64,000 nt of DNA from SR-FBR-E99 sp963732365 (GCA_963732365.1 CAVSZC010000005.1:806001-870000); one strand, 5' to 3'. Counted from the stretch's first letter, positions 47,699-55,080 are shown. Notes: generated from the sequence alone by a model not told the origin. Made by a program: numbers and translations.

Positions 47699-49885
47699 AT
47701 GAGTATTAAGGTCAAACAAAGGGATATTACTGACTGTGGTGCTGCATGTCTTGCTTCGATTGCTTCATTTTATAAAGTTAACATGCCACTTTCCAGAATT
47801 CGGCAATATGCTTGCACGGATAAAAAAGGGACAAATATTCTGGGATTAATCGAGGCTGCAGAAAGAATGGGATTTACAGCTAAAGGTGTAAAAGGAGAAT
47901 GGAACAGCCTTTTCAAGATTCCTGTTCCGGCAATTGCTCACATAATTGTAAAAGGTGTTATTACCCATTTTTTAGTGATAATTAAGGTGGGCAAATCTTA
48001 TGTTAGAGTTATGGATCCGTCTGATGGTGATCTTCATAAATTAACGCATGAAGAATTCAAAAATCAATGGACTGGCGTACTGGTTCTAATTGCCCCCGGT
48101 GAAAGATTTAAAATCAGAAATGAAAAGACTGAACTTGGATCGAGGTTACTCCAACTTATAAGACCAAGTAAAGGTATCCTTGTTCAGTCTTTGGTAGGTG
48201 CTCTCATTTACTCAATACTTGGGCTATCCCTTTCACTTTATGTAGGTAGGCTGGTTGATAATGTAATTCCGGGTAGCAACACAAACCTGCTCAATTTGTT
48301 AGGCTTGGCTATGTTAGTTATTATTTTCTTTCGTCTTATCCTGATGGTATTTCAGTCTGTGTTTGTATTGAAAACAGGGCAGATAATTGATGCCTCCTTA
48401 ATTCTCGGATATTATCAGCAGCTCTTTAGATTGCCCAAATCGTTTTTCGACAATATGAGAACCGGAGAAATCATCTCAAGGATTGGAGATGCGGTCAAAA
48501 TCAGAGTATTCATCAATGATGTTTCAATTTCGTTGGTTCTTAACATTTTTATCTTGATAGTATCCTTTGTCTTGATGTTTGCCTTCTACTGGAAATTGGC
48601 ATTGATTATATTATGCGTAATACCGTTATATTATATCATATACTTCATTTCAAATAAGATTAATAAAAAGACACAACGAAAAGTTATGGAAAATGCTGCT
48701 GATTTAGAGGCACAGTTGGTGGAGTCACTAAATGCAGCGGGTACAATAAAACGCTTCTCGTTGGAGGAGATGGCTAATTTGAAAACAGAGACAAGATTCA
48801 TTGGTCTTTTAGAGAGTGTGTATAAGTCGGGGTTGAACTCCATTTTTTCATCGGCATCATCCAACTTTGTTAGTCAATTAATAACTGTGGTTGTTTTGTG
48901 GGTTGGCACTGGCTTTGTGCTGAAGGCACATATTACTGCTGGAGAATTGCTTTCATTTTATGCTATCATTGGCTATTTTACGGGCCCGGTTTCCGGGATA
49001 ATAAATTATAACAAAACTCTGCTGGATGCCAGAATTGCAGCTGACAGATTGTTTGAGATATTTGATTTGGAAAGTGAAGAAGACAGAGGAAAGATCGACC
49101 TTATTCCAGAACTTGTCAATGATATCTTCTTTGAAAATGTTAAATTCAGATATGGAACAAGAGTAACGGTATTCGAGTCTCTGAGTCTGCAGATTAAAAA
49201 AGGTTCATTCACTGCAATAGTTGGAGAAAGCGGATCAGGAAAGACAACTCTTATTTCACTTCTGCATAAATTATATCCAATTAATGGAGGTTACATAAGA
49301 ATTGGGAATAATAGTATTACCAATTTTACGAACAAGTCCCTCAGAAAGATCATATCATGTGTCCCACAGGATATAGATCTGTTTACAGGATCCATAGCTG
49401 AAAATATAGCACCAGCAGAATTAGAGCCTGACATGGCTAGAATAATGCGAATATGTAATATTCTGGGGATGTCAGGATTCATTGATAGTCTGCCTGCCGG
49501 TTTCAATACGATGTTAGGTGAACATGGCGTAAATCTGTCAGGTGGACAGAAACAGCGAATTGCCATTGCACGGGCAATTTATCTTGAGCCTGAGATACTT
49601 GTACTTGACGAGGCAACTTCTTCATTAGATCCTTTGTCTGAGAGCTTTATTCAGGAAGCATTGTTGGAATTTGTAAAATCCGGCAGGACACTGATTGTTA
49701 TTGCTCATCGGCTGTCAACCATCAGCAGAGCAGATAAGATATTGGTTTTACGCAACGGCAAGGTGGCAGAGGCGGGTAGCTATACTGAATTGATTGAGGC
49801 AAAGGGATTATTTATGCAGATGCTTCAGCATCAGAGTCTTATTGTAGATCATCAGAATGAGAAACAAAAGATACATGCATTATGA
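47699..49885 (+). CDS. Peptidase-containing ABC transporter (C39 peptidase, bacteriocin exporter type)
   Basis: 728 residues in the normal three-part order. The C39 peptidase (1-130) has catalytic Cys13 in DITDCGAACLA, His90 in THFLVI and Asp106 in VMDPSDG; it cleaves after a Gly-Gly leader. Six membrane helices fill about 155-430. The nucleotide-binding domain has Walker A GESGSGKTT, signature LSGGQKQR and Walker B ILVLDEATSSLD. It should remove the leaders of the two small peptides encoded just downstream and export them. It overlaps the HTH gene by four bases (ATGA). Confidence 0.95.
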   Translation: MSIKVKQRDITDCGAACLASIASFYKVNMPLSRIRQYACTDKKGTNILGLIEAAERMGFTAKGVKGEWNSLFKIPVPAIAHIIVKGVITHFLVIIKVGKSYVRVMDPSDGDLHKLTHEEFKNQWTGVLVLIAPGERFKIRNEKTELGSRLLQLIRPSKGILVQSLVGALIYSILGLSLSLYVGRLVDNVIPGSNTNLLNLLGLAMLVIIFFRLILMVFQSVFVLKTGQIIDASLILGYYQQLFRLPKSFFDNMRTGEIISRIGDAVKIRVFINDVSISLVLNIFILIVSFVLMFAFYWKLALIILCVIPLYYIIYFISNKINKKTQRKVMENAADLEAQLVESLNAAGTIKRFSLEEMANLKTETRFIGLLESVYKSGLNSIFSSASSNFVSQLITVVVLWVGTGFVLKAHITAGELLSFYAIIGYFTGPVSGIINYNKTLLDARIAADRLFEIFDLESEEDRGKIDLIPELVNDIFFENVKFRYGTRVTVFESLSLQIKKGSFTAIVGESGSGKTTLISLLHKLYPINGGYIRIGNNSITNFTNKSLRKIISCVPQDIDLFTGSIAENIAPAELEPDMARIMRICNILGMSGFIDSLPAGFNTMLGEHGVNLSGGQKQRIAIARAIYLEPEILVLDEATSSLDPLSESFIQEALLEFVKSGRTLIVIAHRLSTISRADKILVLRNGKVAEAGSYTELIEAKGLFMQMLQHQSLIVDHQNEKQKIHAL

Positions 49886-50208
49886 AAGTATTTGAATATT
49901 TGGATCGTATCAGCCGGATGCACAGAATGCTGACCAGGCAACGGACCGGAACCCCTGCAGAGTTTGCGGGTCAGCTTGGTGTAAGTAGAACAACTCTCTA
50001 CGAAATGATTGATGAATTGAGATCTCGAGGAGCTCCAATTTCTTATTCAAAATCATCGTGTACGTTTTTCTATACCGAACCATTTGAAATTAATATAAGC
50101 TGTTCAATGCGGCCACTCAGTCATCATGAGGAAAAACAACTATCGGGAGGTAACTTTTTTGGCAGAGTCCTTTTTTCCCGGACTATACAATCAGAAATTA
50201 GTACTTGA
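49882..50208 (+). CDS. Small HTH protein of the exporter operon
   Basis: 108 residues. Residues about 1-60 are a winged helix-turn-helix of the HTH_11/DeoR type (TPAEFAGQLGVSRTTLYEMIDELRSRGAPI). After a short linker the sequence reads LSHHEEKQLSGGNFFG, which resembles a double-glycine leader of the kind cut by C39 peptidases, although here it is at the C-terminal side. It could regulate the locus or report export state; this is inference. Translation is coupled to the transporter. Confidence 0.75.
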   Translation: MKVFEYLDRISRMHRMLTRQRTGTPAEFAGQLGVSRTTLYEMIDELRSRGAPISYSKSSCTFFYTEPFEINISCSMRPLSHHEEKQLSGGNFFGRVLFSRTIQSEIST

Positions 50209-50253
50209 TATTATCCTGCATGGATACTTGGAGTTCTAAAAAGAAAAGATGCT

Positions 50254-50454
50254 ATGGAAAAGACAGAAACGATTTTAATGGAACTGAGCCCTTCAGAGTT
50301 GTTGAATGTCAATGGAGGTGAACCTATTAGCAGTCTCCTAAGTAGATTAAGCCCATGGGCTGCTGTTGCCGCCGTGTTGATTTATGTCTACGATAACTGG
50401 GACCAATTCGTTGAGGGAGTAAAAGAAGGTTATGAAAGCACACAATCTAAATAA
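50254..50454 (+). CDS. Double-glycine leader peptide A (bacteriocin-like)
   Basis: 66 residues. The leader ELSPSELLNVNGG fits the LSxxELxxIxGG consensus recognised by C39 exporters, with predicted cleavage after Gly22. The 44-residue mature part (EPISSLLSRLSPWAAVAAVL onward) has a hydrophobic helix followed by an acidic C-terminal part with one GxxxG (GVKEG). It contains no cysteine, so no disulfide or lanthionine ring. Located 45 bases after the HTH gene and directly before peptide B. Confidence 0.83.
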   Translation: MEKTETILMELSPSELLNVNGGEPISSLLSRLSPWAAVAAVLIYVYDNWDQFVEGVKEGYESTQSK

Positions 50455-50461
50455 GACTGTT

Positions 50462-50665
50462 ATGAAAAAGAATGAAAGCAATGGTTTATGCTTGTTAAGC
50501 TACGAAGAGCTATTAGGAATCTCAGGAGGAAGCGAACCAGGAGATTTTATGTATGATCTTGGCGTATTAGTTGGCAAGGTTGGTGGCTGGATCAAAAATG
50601 CCTTTACCGCGGACACCGTGGATCAGTGGATGTTAGATGTTGATCCGAAACTACTCTTTGGGTAG
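50462..50665 (+). CDS. Double-glycine leader peptide B (bacteriocin-like)
   Basis: 67 residues from ATG 50462; the frame is open from 50432, but that start overlaps peptide A and would lengthen the leader. The leader LCLLSYEELLGISGG ends at Gly23, giving a 44-residue mature peptide (SEPGDFMYDLGVLVGKVGGW onward), the same length as mature A. It has overlapping GxxxG motifs (GVLVG, GKVGG), as in two-peptide class IIb bacteriocins. No cysteine in the mature part. Seven bases separate it from peptide A. Confidence 0.83.
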   Translation: MKKNESNGLCLLSYEELLGISGGSEPGDFMYDLGVLVGKVGGWIKNAFTADTVDQWMLDVDPKLLFG

Positions 50666-50689
50666 TTTTCCTGATAATGAGTTACTTGA

Positions 50690-50737
50690 AAGATTATTGC
50701 CTTTATTTGCTGTGTGGATAATAAGGGCAATAATCTT
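50690..50737 (+). promoter_or_regulatory. Strong intra-operon hairpin between peptides and immunity-like genes
   Basis: AAGATTATTGCC (50690-50701) and GGCAATAATCTT (50726-50737) form a perfect 12-base-pair stem with a 24-base loop. The 3' side is not T-rich, so it is more likely an attenuator, processing site or mRNA-stabilising hairpin for the upstream peptide mRNAs than a simple terminator. Confidence 0.7.
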
Positions 50738-50763
50738 AATTCGTGCATTTGATAGGAAGTTAA

Positions 50764-50931
50764 ATGGAAGGTGATAGCAATTCAACAGAGTATTCCGATA
50801 TGCAAACGAAGAACAATGATGCATGTCCAGATGAACCTAACGATAAAAATGCAATTCCAAAATGGTTGCTGATATTTTTATATGTTGTCCTTTTTATTCA
50901 ACTTTATGATTTGATTAGTGATTTAATATAA
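50764..50931 (+). CDS. 55-residue single-TM protein, candidate immunity protein
   Basis: A short gene read directly from the sequence: ATG 50764, stop TAA 50929-50931. The product has an acidic, polar first half (MEGDSNSTEYSDMQTKNN...) and one C-terminal membrane helix (WLLIFLYVVLFIQLYDLI). Its place between two leader peptides and a CPBP protease, its size and its topology fit bacteriocin immunity proteins, but there is no recognised family. The downstream GTG begins five bases after its stop. Confidence 0.6.
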   Translation: MEGDSNSTEYSDMQTKNNDACPDEPNDKNAIPKWLLIFLYVVLFIQLYDLISDLI

Positions 50932-50936
50932 TATAG

Positions 50937-51743
50937 GTGAGAATAATAGACTCTTTATTATTTTTGCTTTTATGTGAGTTATTATTCATTTTTCCTGGAG
51001 GAATTGTTGAGATAGTCCTGGAATCAACATTTAATCCCCTTAATGAAAACCTTATCTCACTAATTTCGTTTTTGTTCTCAGGTTTTGTTTTTGTCTTATG
51101 TCTCAAATTATTCTTCCTACAAATATTTCTGAGAGTAAGAAGTCTGATGGAAATTAATGTTCTTAAGATAATTTTACTATCTGCAATTTTCTTTTCTATA
51201 GGGTTGCTATATAGCCTTATAGTCTTGTTAGGACTTAAGTTAAACTTCATTATTGAAAAGGATTCATTAACAGAGGGAACCAGTTTTTCGAGCGTTCTGC
51301 TTCTGTTCCTTATCGCCATTGTAGTTGCAACAGTAGAAGAGATAGTGTTCAGAGGAGCTGCCCTTTCCTATTTGCTTATTAGATTCAAACCATTGGTTTC
51401 AATATTGCTTATTTCTATAGTTTTTTCTCTTGGTCATGTTCAATATTCTGGACTATTGCCTTACATAACAGCATTCATATTTGGAATTGTAACTTCAATT
51501 CTCGTGATTAAAACTAACACGCTCTATTATGCAATAGGTCTGCATTGCGGATGGAACTTTTTTTTCGGTGTACATAGTTTATACTTTGATCTGAATAGTA
51601 AGACTTTGCAATATTGGGGCAGCATATTTGAATTGATGGAAATTGGGATCCTGATACTAATCCTCTTCTCCTTTTGGATATACTCCCGAAACCATGATTT
51701 ATCTCAAACCACTGATACAATAACATCTGGCCGAAATACATAA
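50937..51743 (+). CDS. CPBP family intramembrane metalloprotease
   Basis: 268 residues from GTG 50937, about seven or eight helices. The CPBP (Abi/CAAX protease-like) motifs are intact: EEIVFRGA (EExxxR), FSLGHVQY (FxxxH) and LHCGWNFF (HxxxN). In bacteriocin loci such proteases often give self-immunity or take part in peptide maturation (established for Lactobacillus and Streptococcus members). It is the last gene of the AT-rich block. A prenyl-CAAX role is not implied. Confidence 0.88.
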   Translation: MRIIDSLLFLLLCELLFIFPGGIVEIVLESTFNPLNENLISLISFLFSGFVFVLCLKLFFLQIFLRVRSLMEINVLKIILLSAIFFSIGLLYSLIVLLGLKLNFIIEKDSLTEGTSFSSVLLLFLIAIVVATVEEIVFRGAALSYLLIRFKPLVSILLISIVFSLGHVQYSGLLPYITAFIFGIVTSILVIKTNTLYYAIGLHCGWNFFFGVHSLYFDLNSKTLQYWGSIFELMEIGILILILFSFWIYSRNHDLSQTTDTITSGRNT

Positions 51744-51963
51744 GCGGTTATTGAAATCTGTTACCGGGAGTGTTCAGTGGTTATGTTCCTTTGACAGTTT
51801 TTACTTGATACTGCAAGGATTTGTTAATCGGAAGGATTAACACAGGGGATCACAAATATATCAAGACATGACGGCAAGTGCCTCGATCGCATAGTCGCAT
51901 TTGTTCTATGATTTGAGGAAATCAGATATTCTTTGCCTTCCCATATAATGATTTAAACATAAC
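51744..51963. other. Intergenic stretch between CPBP gene and repeat cassette
   Basis: No ORF, promoter pair or hairpin with a T-run is convincing here. Base composition moves back toward that of the rest of the window. Confidence 0.5.
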
Positions 51964-52168
51964 TGGATCCCGGAGGGATCCCATCTCTTTAGAAAATGAT
52001 GACAAAAATGAAATGTGCGACCCCGTCGGGGTCGAAGATCGTTAATGGGAAATTCATCTTTGCTACAAAGCTGTGATGCCTTCGGCATCAGGCATTATTT
52101 TACATCCCTGCGGTGCGGGTATGGTGGTCTGTTCTATAAAGCTGTGATGCCTTCGGCATCAGGTATGA
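51964..52168. repeat. Palindrome cassette, left direct copy
   Basis: About 205 bases collinear with 52748-52952 at a constant offset of 784, with only scattered substitutions. It contains different REP-like palindromes in series: GGATCCCGGAGGGATCC (51965-51981), CGACCCCGTCGGGGTCG (52018-52034), TGATGCCTTCGGCATCA (52074-52090), an imperfect CCTGCGGTGCGGG hairpin near 52115, and a second TGATGCCTTCGGCATCA (52145-52161). Each has a TTC, GTC or GGA-type loop. The two cassettes flank the transposase gene. Confidence 0.92.
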
Positions 52169-52217
52169 AATGACGCCTCCGTGAACGGGTAGGATTGTCA
52201 GGGTAATCAGGATTTTG

Positions 52218-52673
52218 TTAGTCGAATTTTGGAAGATATTTCTCTTCGAAATTAATGTCGAATTTCTTCAGAAACTCAATATATTCATCAAGATATGATT
52301 GTCTGGCATGATGTTCTTTCTGGTTCATGATGTACCTGACAACATTATCGATTTGTGAACGACTATACGAGAAAGCACCAAAACCTTCCTGCCACCTGAA
52401 TACATAACTGCAGAGGCGGTTCTCATTAATGAAACCGTTTGATGATTTTTTTAGCTCCCGTACAAAGTCAGACAGACAGCATGTCGGCGACAATCCGATA
52501 AAAATGTGCAAATGATCCTCCGTCCCGTTGATTGCAATCAGTTTCTGCTGTTGCTTACGGATAAACCCGGCGATGTACTTGTGAAGCCTATCTTCCCATT
52601 CCGGTTTAATAAAGCTTTCTCTTCCCTGTACAGAGAAGACAATCTGAACATAGATTTGGCTGTAGGTTGACAT
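52218..52673 (-). CDS. IS200/RAYT-like Y1 transposase
   Basis: 151 residues, a HUH single-strand DNA transposase. The HUH motif is DHLHIFI (His54, His56) and the likely nucleophile is Tyr114 in VVRYIMNQ. Bacteroidota have many solitary copies of this family beside REP-like palindromes (RAYT-type), which they are thought to mobilise. No TnpB/IscB gene is adjacent. It lies between two direct copies of the palindrome cassette, its product reading away from the right-hand copy. Intact frame. Confidence 0.92.
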   Translation of the reverse strand: MSTYSQIYVQIVFSVQGRESFIKPEWEDRLHKYIAGFIRKQQQKLIAINGTEDHLHIFIGLSPTCCLSDFVRELKKSSNGFINENRLCSYVFRWQEGFGAFSYSRSQIDNVVRYIMNQKEHHARQSYLDEYIEFLKKFDINFEEKYLPKFD

Positions 52674-52747
52674 AACAAGATAATTTTAGTTCCACAATTA
52701 GCAGCGAAAATCCCCAGCGCGGGATTGAATTATAAATATACAAAAAA

Positions 52748-52952
52748 TGGATCCCGAAGGGATCCCATCTCTGTAGAAAATGATGACAAAAATGAAGTGT
52801 GCGACCCCGTCGGGGTCGAAGATCGTTAATGGGAAATTCATCTTTGCTACAAAGCTGTGATGCCTTCGGCATCAGGCATTATTTTACATCCCTGCGGTGC
52901 GGGTATGGTGGTCTGTTCTACAAAGCTGTGATGCCTTTGGCATCAGCTATGA
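52748..52952. repeat. Palindrome cassette, right direct copy
   Basis: Same order of palindromes as the left copy: GGATCCCGAAGGGATCC (52749-52765), CGACCCCGTCGGGGTCG (52802-52818), TGATGCCTTCGGCATCA (52858-52874) and TGATGCCTTTGGCATCA (52929-52945). A one-base change in the loop of the first (GGA to GAA) and TTC to TTT in the last leave the stems intact or nearly so. Confidence 0.92.
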
Positions 52953-53062
52953 TGTTGTTGCCTTTGGTTGCTAGCAGGCTGGTCTGTGCTAAAAGCTGTG
53001 ATGCCTTTGGCATCAGGTATGATGTTGTTGCCTCTGGGTGCTGGCAGCCGGGTCTGCGCCAG
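52852..53062. repeat. About 70-bp tandem units, three copies
   Basis: Units starting AAAGCTGTGATGCC at about 52852, 52923 and 52993, each with the TGATGCCTTyGGCATCA palindrome and a more variable second half (ending gTGGTCTGTTCTAC, GCTGGTCTGTGCTA, GCCGGGTCTGCGCCA). The first unit is part of the right cassette. 53063-53121 holds nothing I can name. Confidence 0.85.
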
Positions 53063-53121
53063 GGTCAGATATATTATGGCGGCAGATAATCCGGTGCATT
53101 ACTGCAGCGATCCACCCGGCA

Positions 53122-53328
53122 TCAGCTGTCCGATCTATTCTGATCAAAGAATTCGGTAAAGAATACGGTGTACAATCCTGATAAAACCCCTACAGCGAGG
53201 GCAAATCTTACCTCATACATGGTGTCTCTCGGATTTTTGAATATTGTATCAAATACCCAGAATACCATAAACAGAAGCACTGAAAATGCCAGCGAGGTGA
53301 TCAAAAACAGAATGACTTTTCTTTTCAT
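53122..53328 (-). CDS. Small two-helix membrane protein, unknown
   Basis: 68 residues with two hydrophobic helices (about 5-28 and 40-60) and a basic N-terminus. Not recognised. It begins nine bases after the stop of the next gene upstream, so they are probably one transcript. Confidence 0.55.
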   Translation of the reverse strand: MKRKVILFLITSLAFSVLLFMVFWVFDTIFKNPRDTMYEVRFALAVGVLSGLYTVFFTEFFDQNRSDS

Positions 53329-53337
53329 AACCTATCA

Positions 53338-53790
53338 CTACCTGATTTCTGTCCTGATTGACTTGCCATTCAGCGTTTCAATAAAATCTTTCAGGTAGAA
53401 CTTCTCAAATTTGTCTTCATCATTGTAATCAAGCACTGCCTTCCGCTTACGGGAATTGCTCAGATAAAACTTCACATTCAGATAACCGGCAAAGTCATGC
53501 GATATCACCGCTTTCTCCACCTGCCCCACATCAACCTCGCCATCAGTACTGATTCTTGTCCCGATGAGTATCGATAAAAGTCCAACCGCAAGAGTAGCCA
53601 GCCCGATCCAGGAAATTTCACCGGGTCTGACAACAATACTTCTTCCGATCATATATACCCCGACAAGGACAGAGATTGCTGACCCGGCTGCACTTAACCT
53701 ATTGGTCCATTTGTTTAAATCATCCCTGATCATTATCTGATTACCCGGGAATGATATACTTCCTTTGTAAATGACAAACTCCGTTTTCAT
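53338..53790 (-). CDS. Membrane protein of unknown function
   Basis: 150 residues: about 28 soluble residues, two membrane helices (about 33-52 and 60-80), then a soluble domain (about 85-150) that resembles a small cytoplasmic beta-rich domain. I do not recognise a family. Forms a probable two-gene unit with the 68-residue protein. Confidence 0.6.
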   Translation of the reverse strand: MKTEFVIYKGSISFPGNQIMIRDDLNKWTNRLSAAGSAISVLVGVYMIGRSIVVRPGEISWIGLATLAVGLLSILIGTRISTDGEVDVGQVEKAVISHDFAGYLNVKFYLSNSRKRKAVLDYNDEDKFEKFYLKDFIETLNGKSIRTEIR

Positions 53791-53838
53791 ACAGATTTTG
53801 CAGCGTCAAACCCAAATTTAATCAGAAATCATGATATG

Positions 53839-54021
53839 TCAATGGCCTATTTTACAAGCCTTATAAAGTATTTCAATATCTGACATTGCAGGTATATCAT
53901 CAGATGATAATGTAATTGCTATTTCATTGAAATCGGGAAGCATATTGAGGTTCGGAACAAGAATGATAGAACCGCACCAGAGGCAATCTGTCCGCAAATT
54001 TCTCAGGGAGACTACATGTTG
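53839..54021 (-). other. Possible gene remnant in the 53791-54114 gap
   Basis: The minus strand is open for about 60 codons (LRTDCLWCGSIILVPNLN... to ACKIGH) ending at TGA 53841-53839, but there is a stop just upstream and no good start before an internal Met. The look is of a decayed 3' end of a gene. No homologue is claimed. The rest of the gap holds only the promoter listed below. Confidence 0.25.
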
Positions 54022-54054
54022 TTAAGGAAATACTTAAAAAACCAGGCCATTTTT

Positions 54055-54085
54055 ATTGCCAATTGAATAATATAACTTAACTTTG
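54055..54085 (+). promoter_or_regulatory. Promoter of the membrane protein / regulator / CreD cluster
   Basis: ATTG (54055-54058), a 19-base spacer and TAACTTTG (54078-54085) fit the consensus with one mismatch in the -33 box, 29 bases before the ATG. The -7 box overlaps the inverted repeat ACTTTG-N5-CAAAGT. Confidence 0.6.
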
Positions 54086-54099
54086 TAGCGCAAAGTACT
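54080..54099. promoter_or_regulatory. Putative operator 1: ACTTTG-N5-CAAAGTACT
   Basis: Inverted repeat ACTTTG (54080-54085) / CAAAGT (54091-54096) extended to CAAAGTACT. The same site with the same spacer occurs at 55061-55080 before creD. It overlaps the -7 box, so a bound repressor would block transcription. The winged-helix protein encoded between the two sites is the obvious candidate. Confidence 0.6.
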
Positions 54100-54114
54100 A
54101 TTAAAATTGCAATC

Positions 54115-54747
54115 ATGAGCCAGCCCAGTCAGCATCTTGAAGACATAAAGGTCATAAAAAGGATAATGGAGGAGTCATCAAGGTTCCTGTCACTCAGTGG
54201 ATTATCGGGGGTGTTCGCCGGTGTGTTCGCCATCGTGGGAGCGGTGATTGCTAAGCTGATCATGCCTGCATCGTATCTTGCCGGCGAGGTATCTTATGAG
54301 TCAATGCTCTCAGACACTGAGGTACGAAGGGTGATCATACTGCTGATTGCTGATGCCGGCCTGGTTCTTCTTCTTGCCCTTGCCGCTGCCGTTATCCTGT
54401 CATACAGGAAAGCCATGAAGGGCGGGCATGCTGTCTGGACAACGGTCACACGGCGATTGCTGATGAATCTGTTTATACCGCTGGCAACAGGAGGGCTGTT
54501 CATTATCTTTACATTAGGCAAGATTCCGGGAAGCGTGACAGTGGCGGCAACACTTATATTTTACGGACTGGCCCTCATCAACACTGCAAAGTTCACCCTT
54601 GGAGAGATATACTGGCTTGGAGTCCTTGAGGTGGTGACAGGGCTGGTGTGTTTGCTCATACCTGCTTACACACTCATCTTATGGACAATTGGCTTCGGCC
54701 TGCTGCATATAATCTACGGCCTCTTTATGCATATCAGGTACAGGTAA
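54115..54747 (+). CDS. Multi-helix membrane protein of unknown function
   Basis: 210 residues with a hydrophilic N-terminus (about 1-22) and five or six membrane helices. It has no recognised motifs. It ends one base before the winged-helix regulator gene and shares a promoter with it, so it may be the sensor or target in that small regulatory unit. Confidence 0.7.
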   Translation: MSQPSQHLEDIKVIKRIMEESSRFLSLSGLSGVFAGVFAIVGAVIAKLIMPASYLAGEVSYESMLSDTEVRRVIILLIADAGLVLLLALAAAVILSYRKAMKGGHAVWTTVTRRLLMNLFIPLATGGLFIIFTLGKIPGSVTVAATLIFYGLALINTAKFTLGEIYWLGVLEVVTGLVCLLIPAYTLILWTIGFGLLHIIYGLFMHIRYR

Positions 54748-54748
54748 T

Positions 54749-55045
54749 ATGAAGGAGATACTGGCAAATATAAACAAGGCCTTTGAGAACAGGGTCAGGC
54801 TGGGAATAATGTCAGTGCTTTCGATTCACCGGAGCATGGACTTCACCGGCCTGAAGGAGCTGCTTGACGTCACCGACGGTAACCTGGCCAGCCACCTCAG
54901 GGCACTCGAGGAGGGGGGTTATGTCTCCATGGAAAAGAGCTTCATAAACCGGAAACCGAATACCACTTACACAATAACGGAATCGGGTATGGAGAGCTTC
55001 AGAAGCCACCTTAAGGCTCTGGAAGAACTGATCAGTAAACAATAA
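54749..55045 (+). CDS. Winged-helix transcriptional regulator
   Basis: 98 residues, a compact MarR/ArsR-like winged helix (DUF of the transcriptional-regulator type found with CreD in Bacteroidota). The recognition helix lies in DVTDGNLASHLRALEEGG, the wing in SFINRKPNTTYTITESG. No metal-binding cysteines. Likely binds the two ACTTTG-N5-CAAAGTACT sites. Co-transcribed with the membrane protein upstream and just before creD. Confidence 0.85.
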   Translation: MKEILANINKAFENRVRLGIMSVLSIHRSMDFTGLKELLDVTDGNLASHLRALEEGGYVSMEKSFINRKPNTTYTITESGMESFRSHLKALEELISKQ

Positions 55046-55060
55046 TTTTTTTTCATAAAC

Positions 55061-55080
55061 ACTTTGAAAGGCAAAGTACT
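55061..55080. promoter_or_regulatory. Putative operator 2: ACTTTG-N5-CAAAGTACT
   Basis: ACTTTG (55061-55066) and CAAAGT (55072-55077), continuing to ACT at 55080, repeat operator 1 with spacer length conserved but spacer sequence different (AAAGG against TAGCG). It lies 15 bases before the creD ATG. Confidence 0.6.

Noticed and set aside
47699..49885. Lanthipeptide exporter with modification enzymes
   Set aside because: No LanM, LanB/C or radical SAM gene is present and the mature peptides have no cysteine, so an unmodified peptide system is more likely.
51964..53062. CRISPR array
   Set aside because: Repeats are palindromes of different sequence or 70-bp tandem units without uniform spacers, and no cas genes are present.
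52606..53089. Open frames with SCDAFGI and related repeats
   Set aside because: They are translations of the palindrome cassettes, occur in both copies and in several frames, and have no start context.
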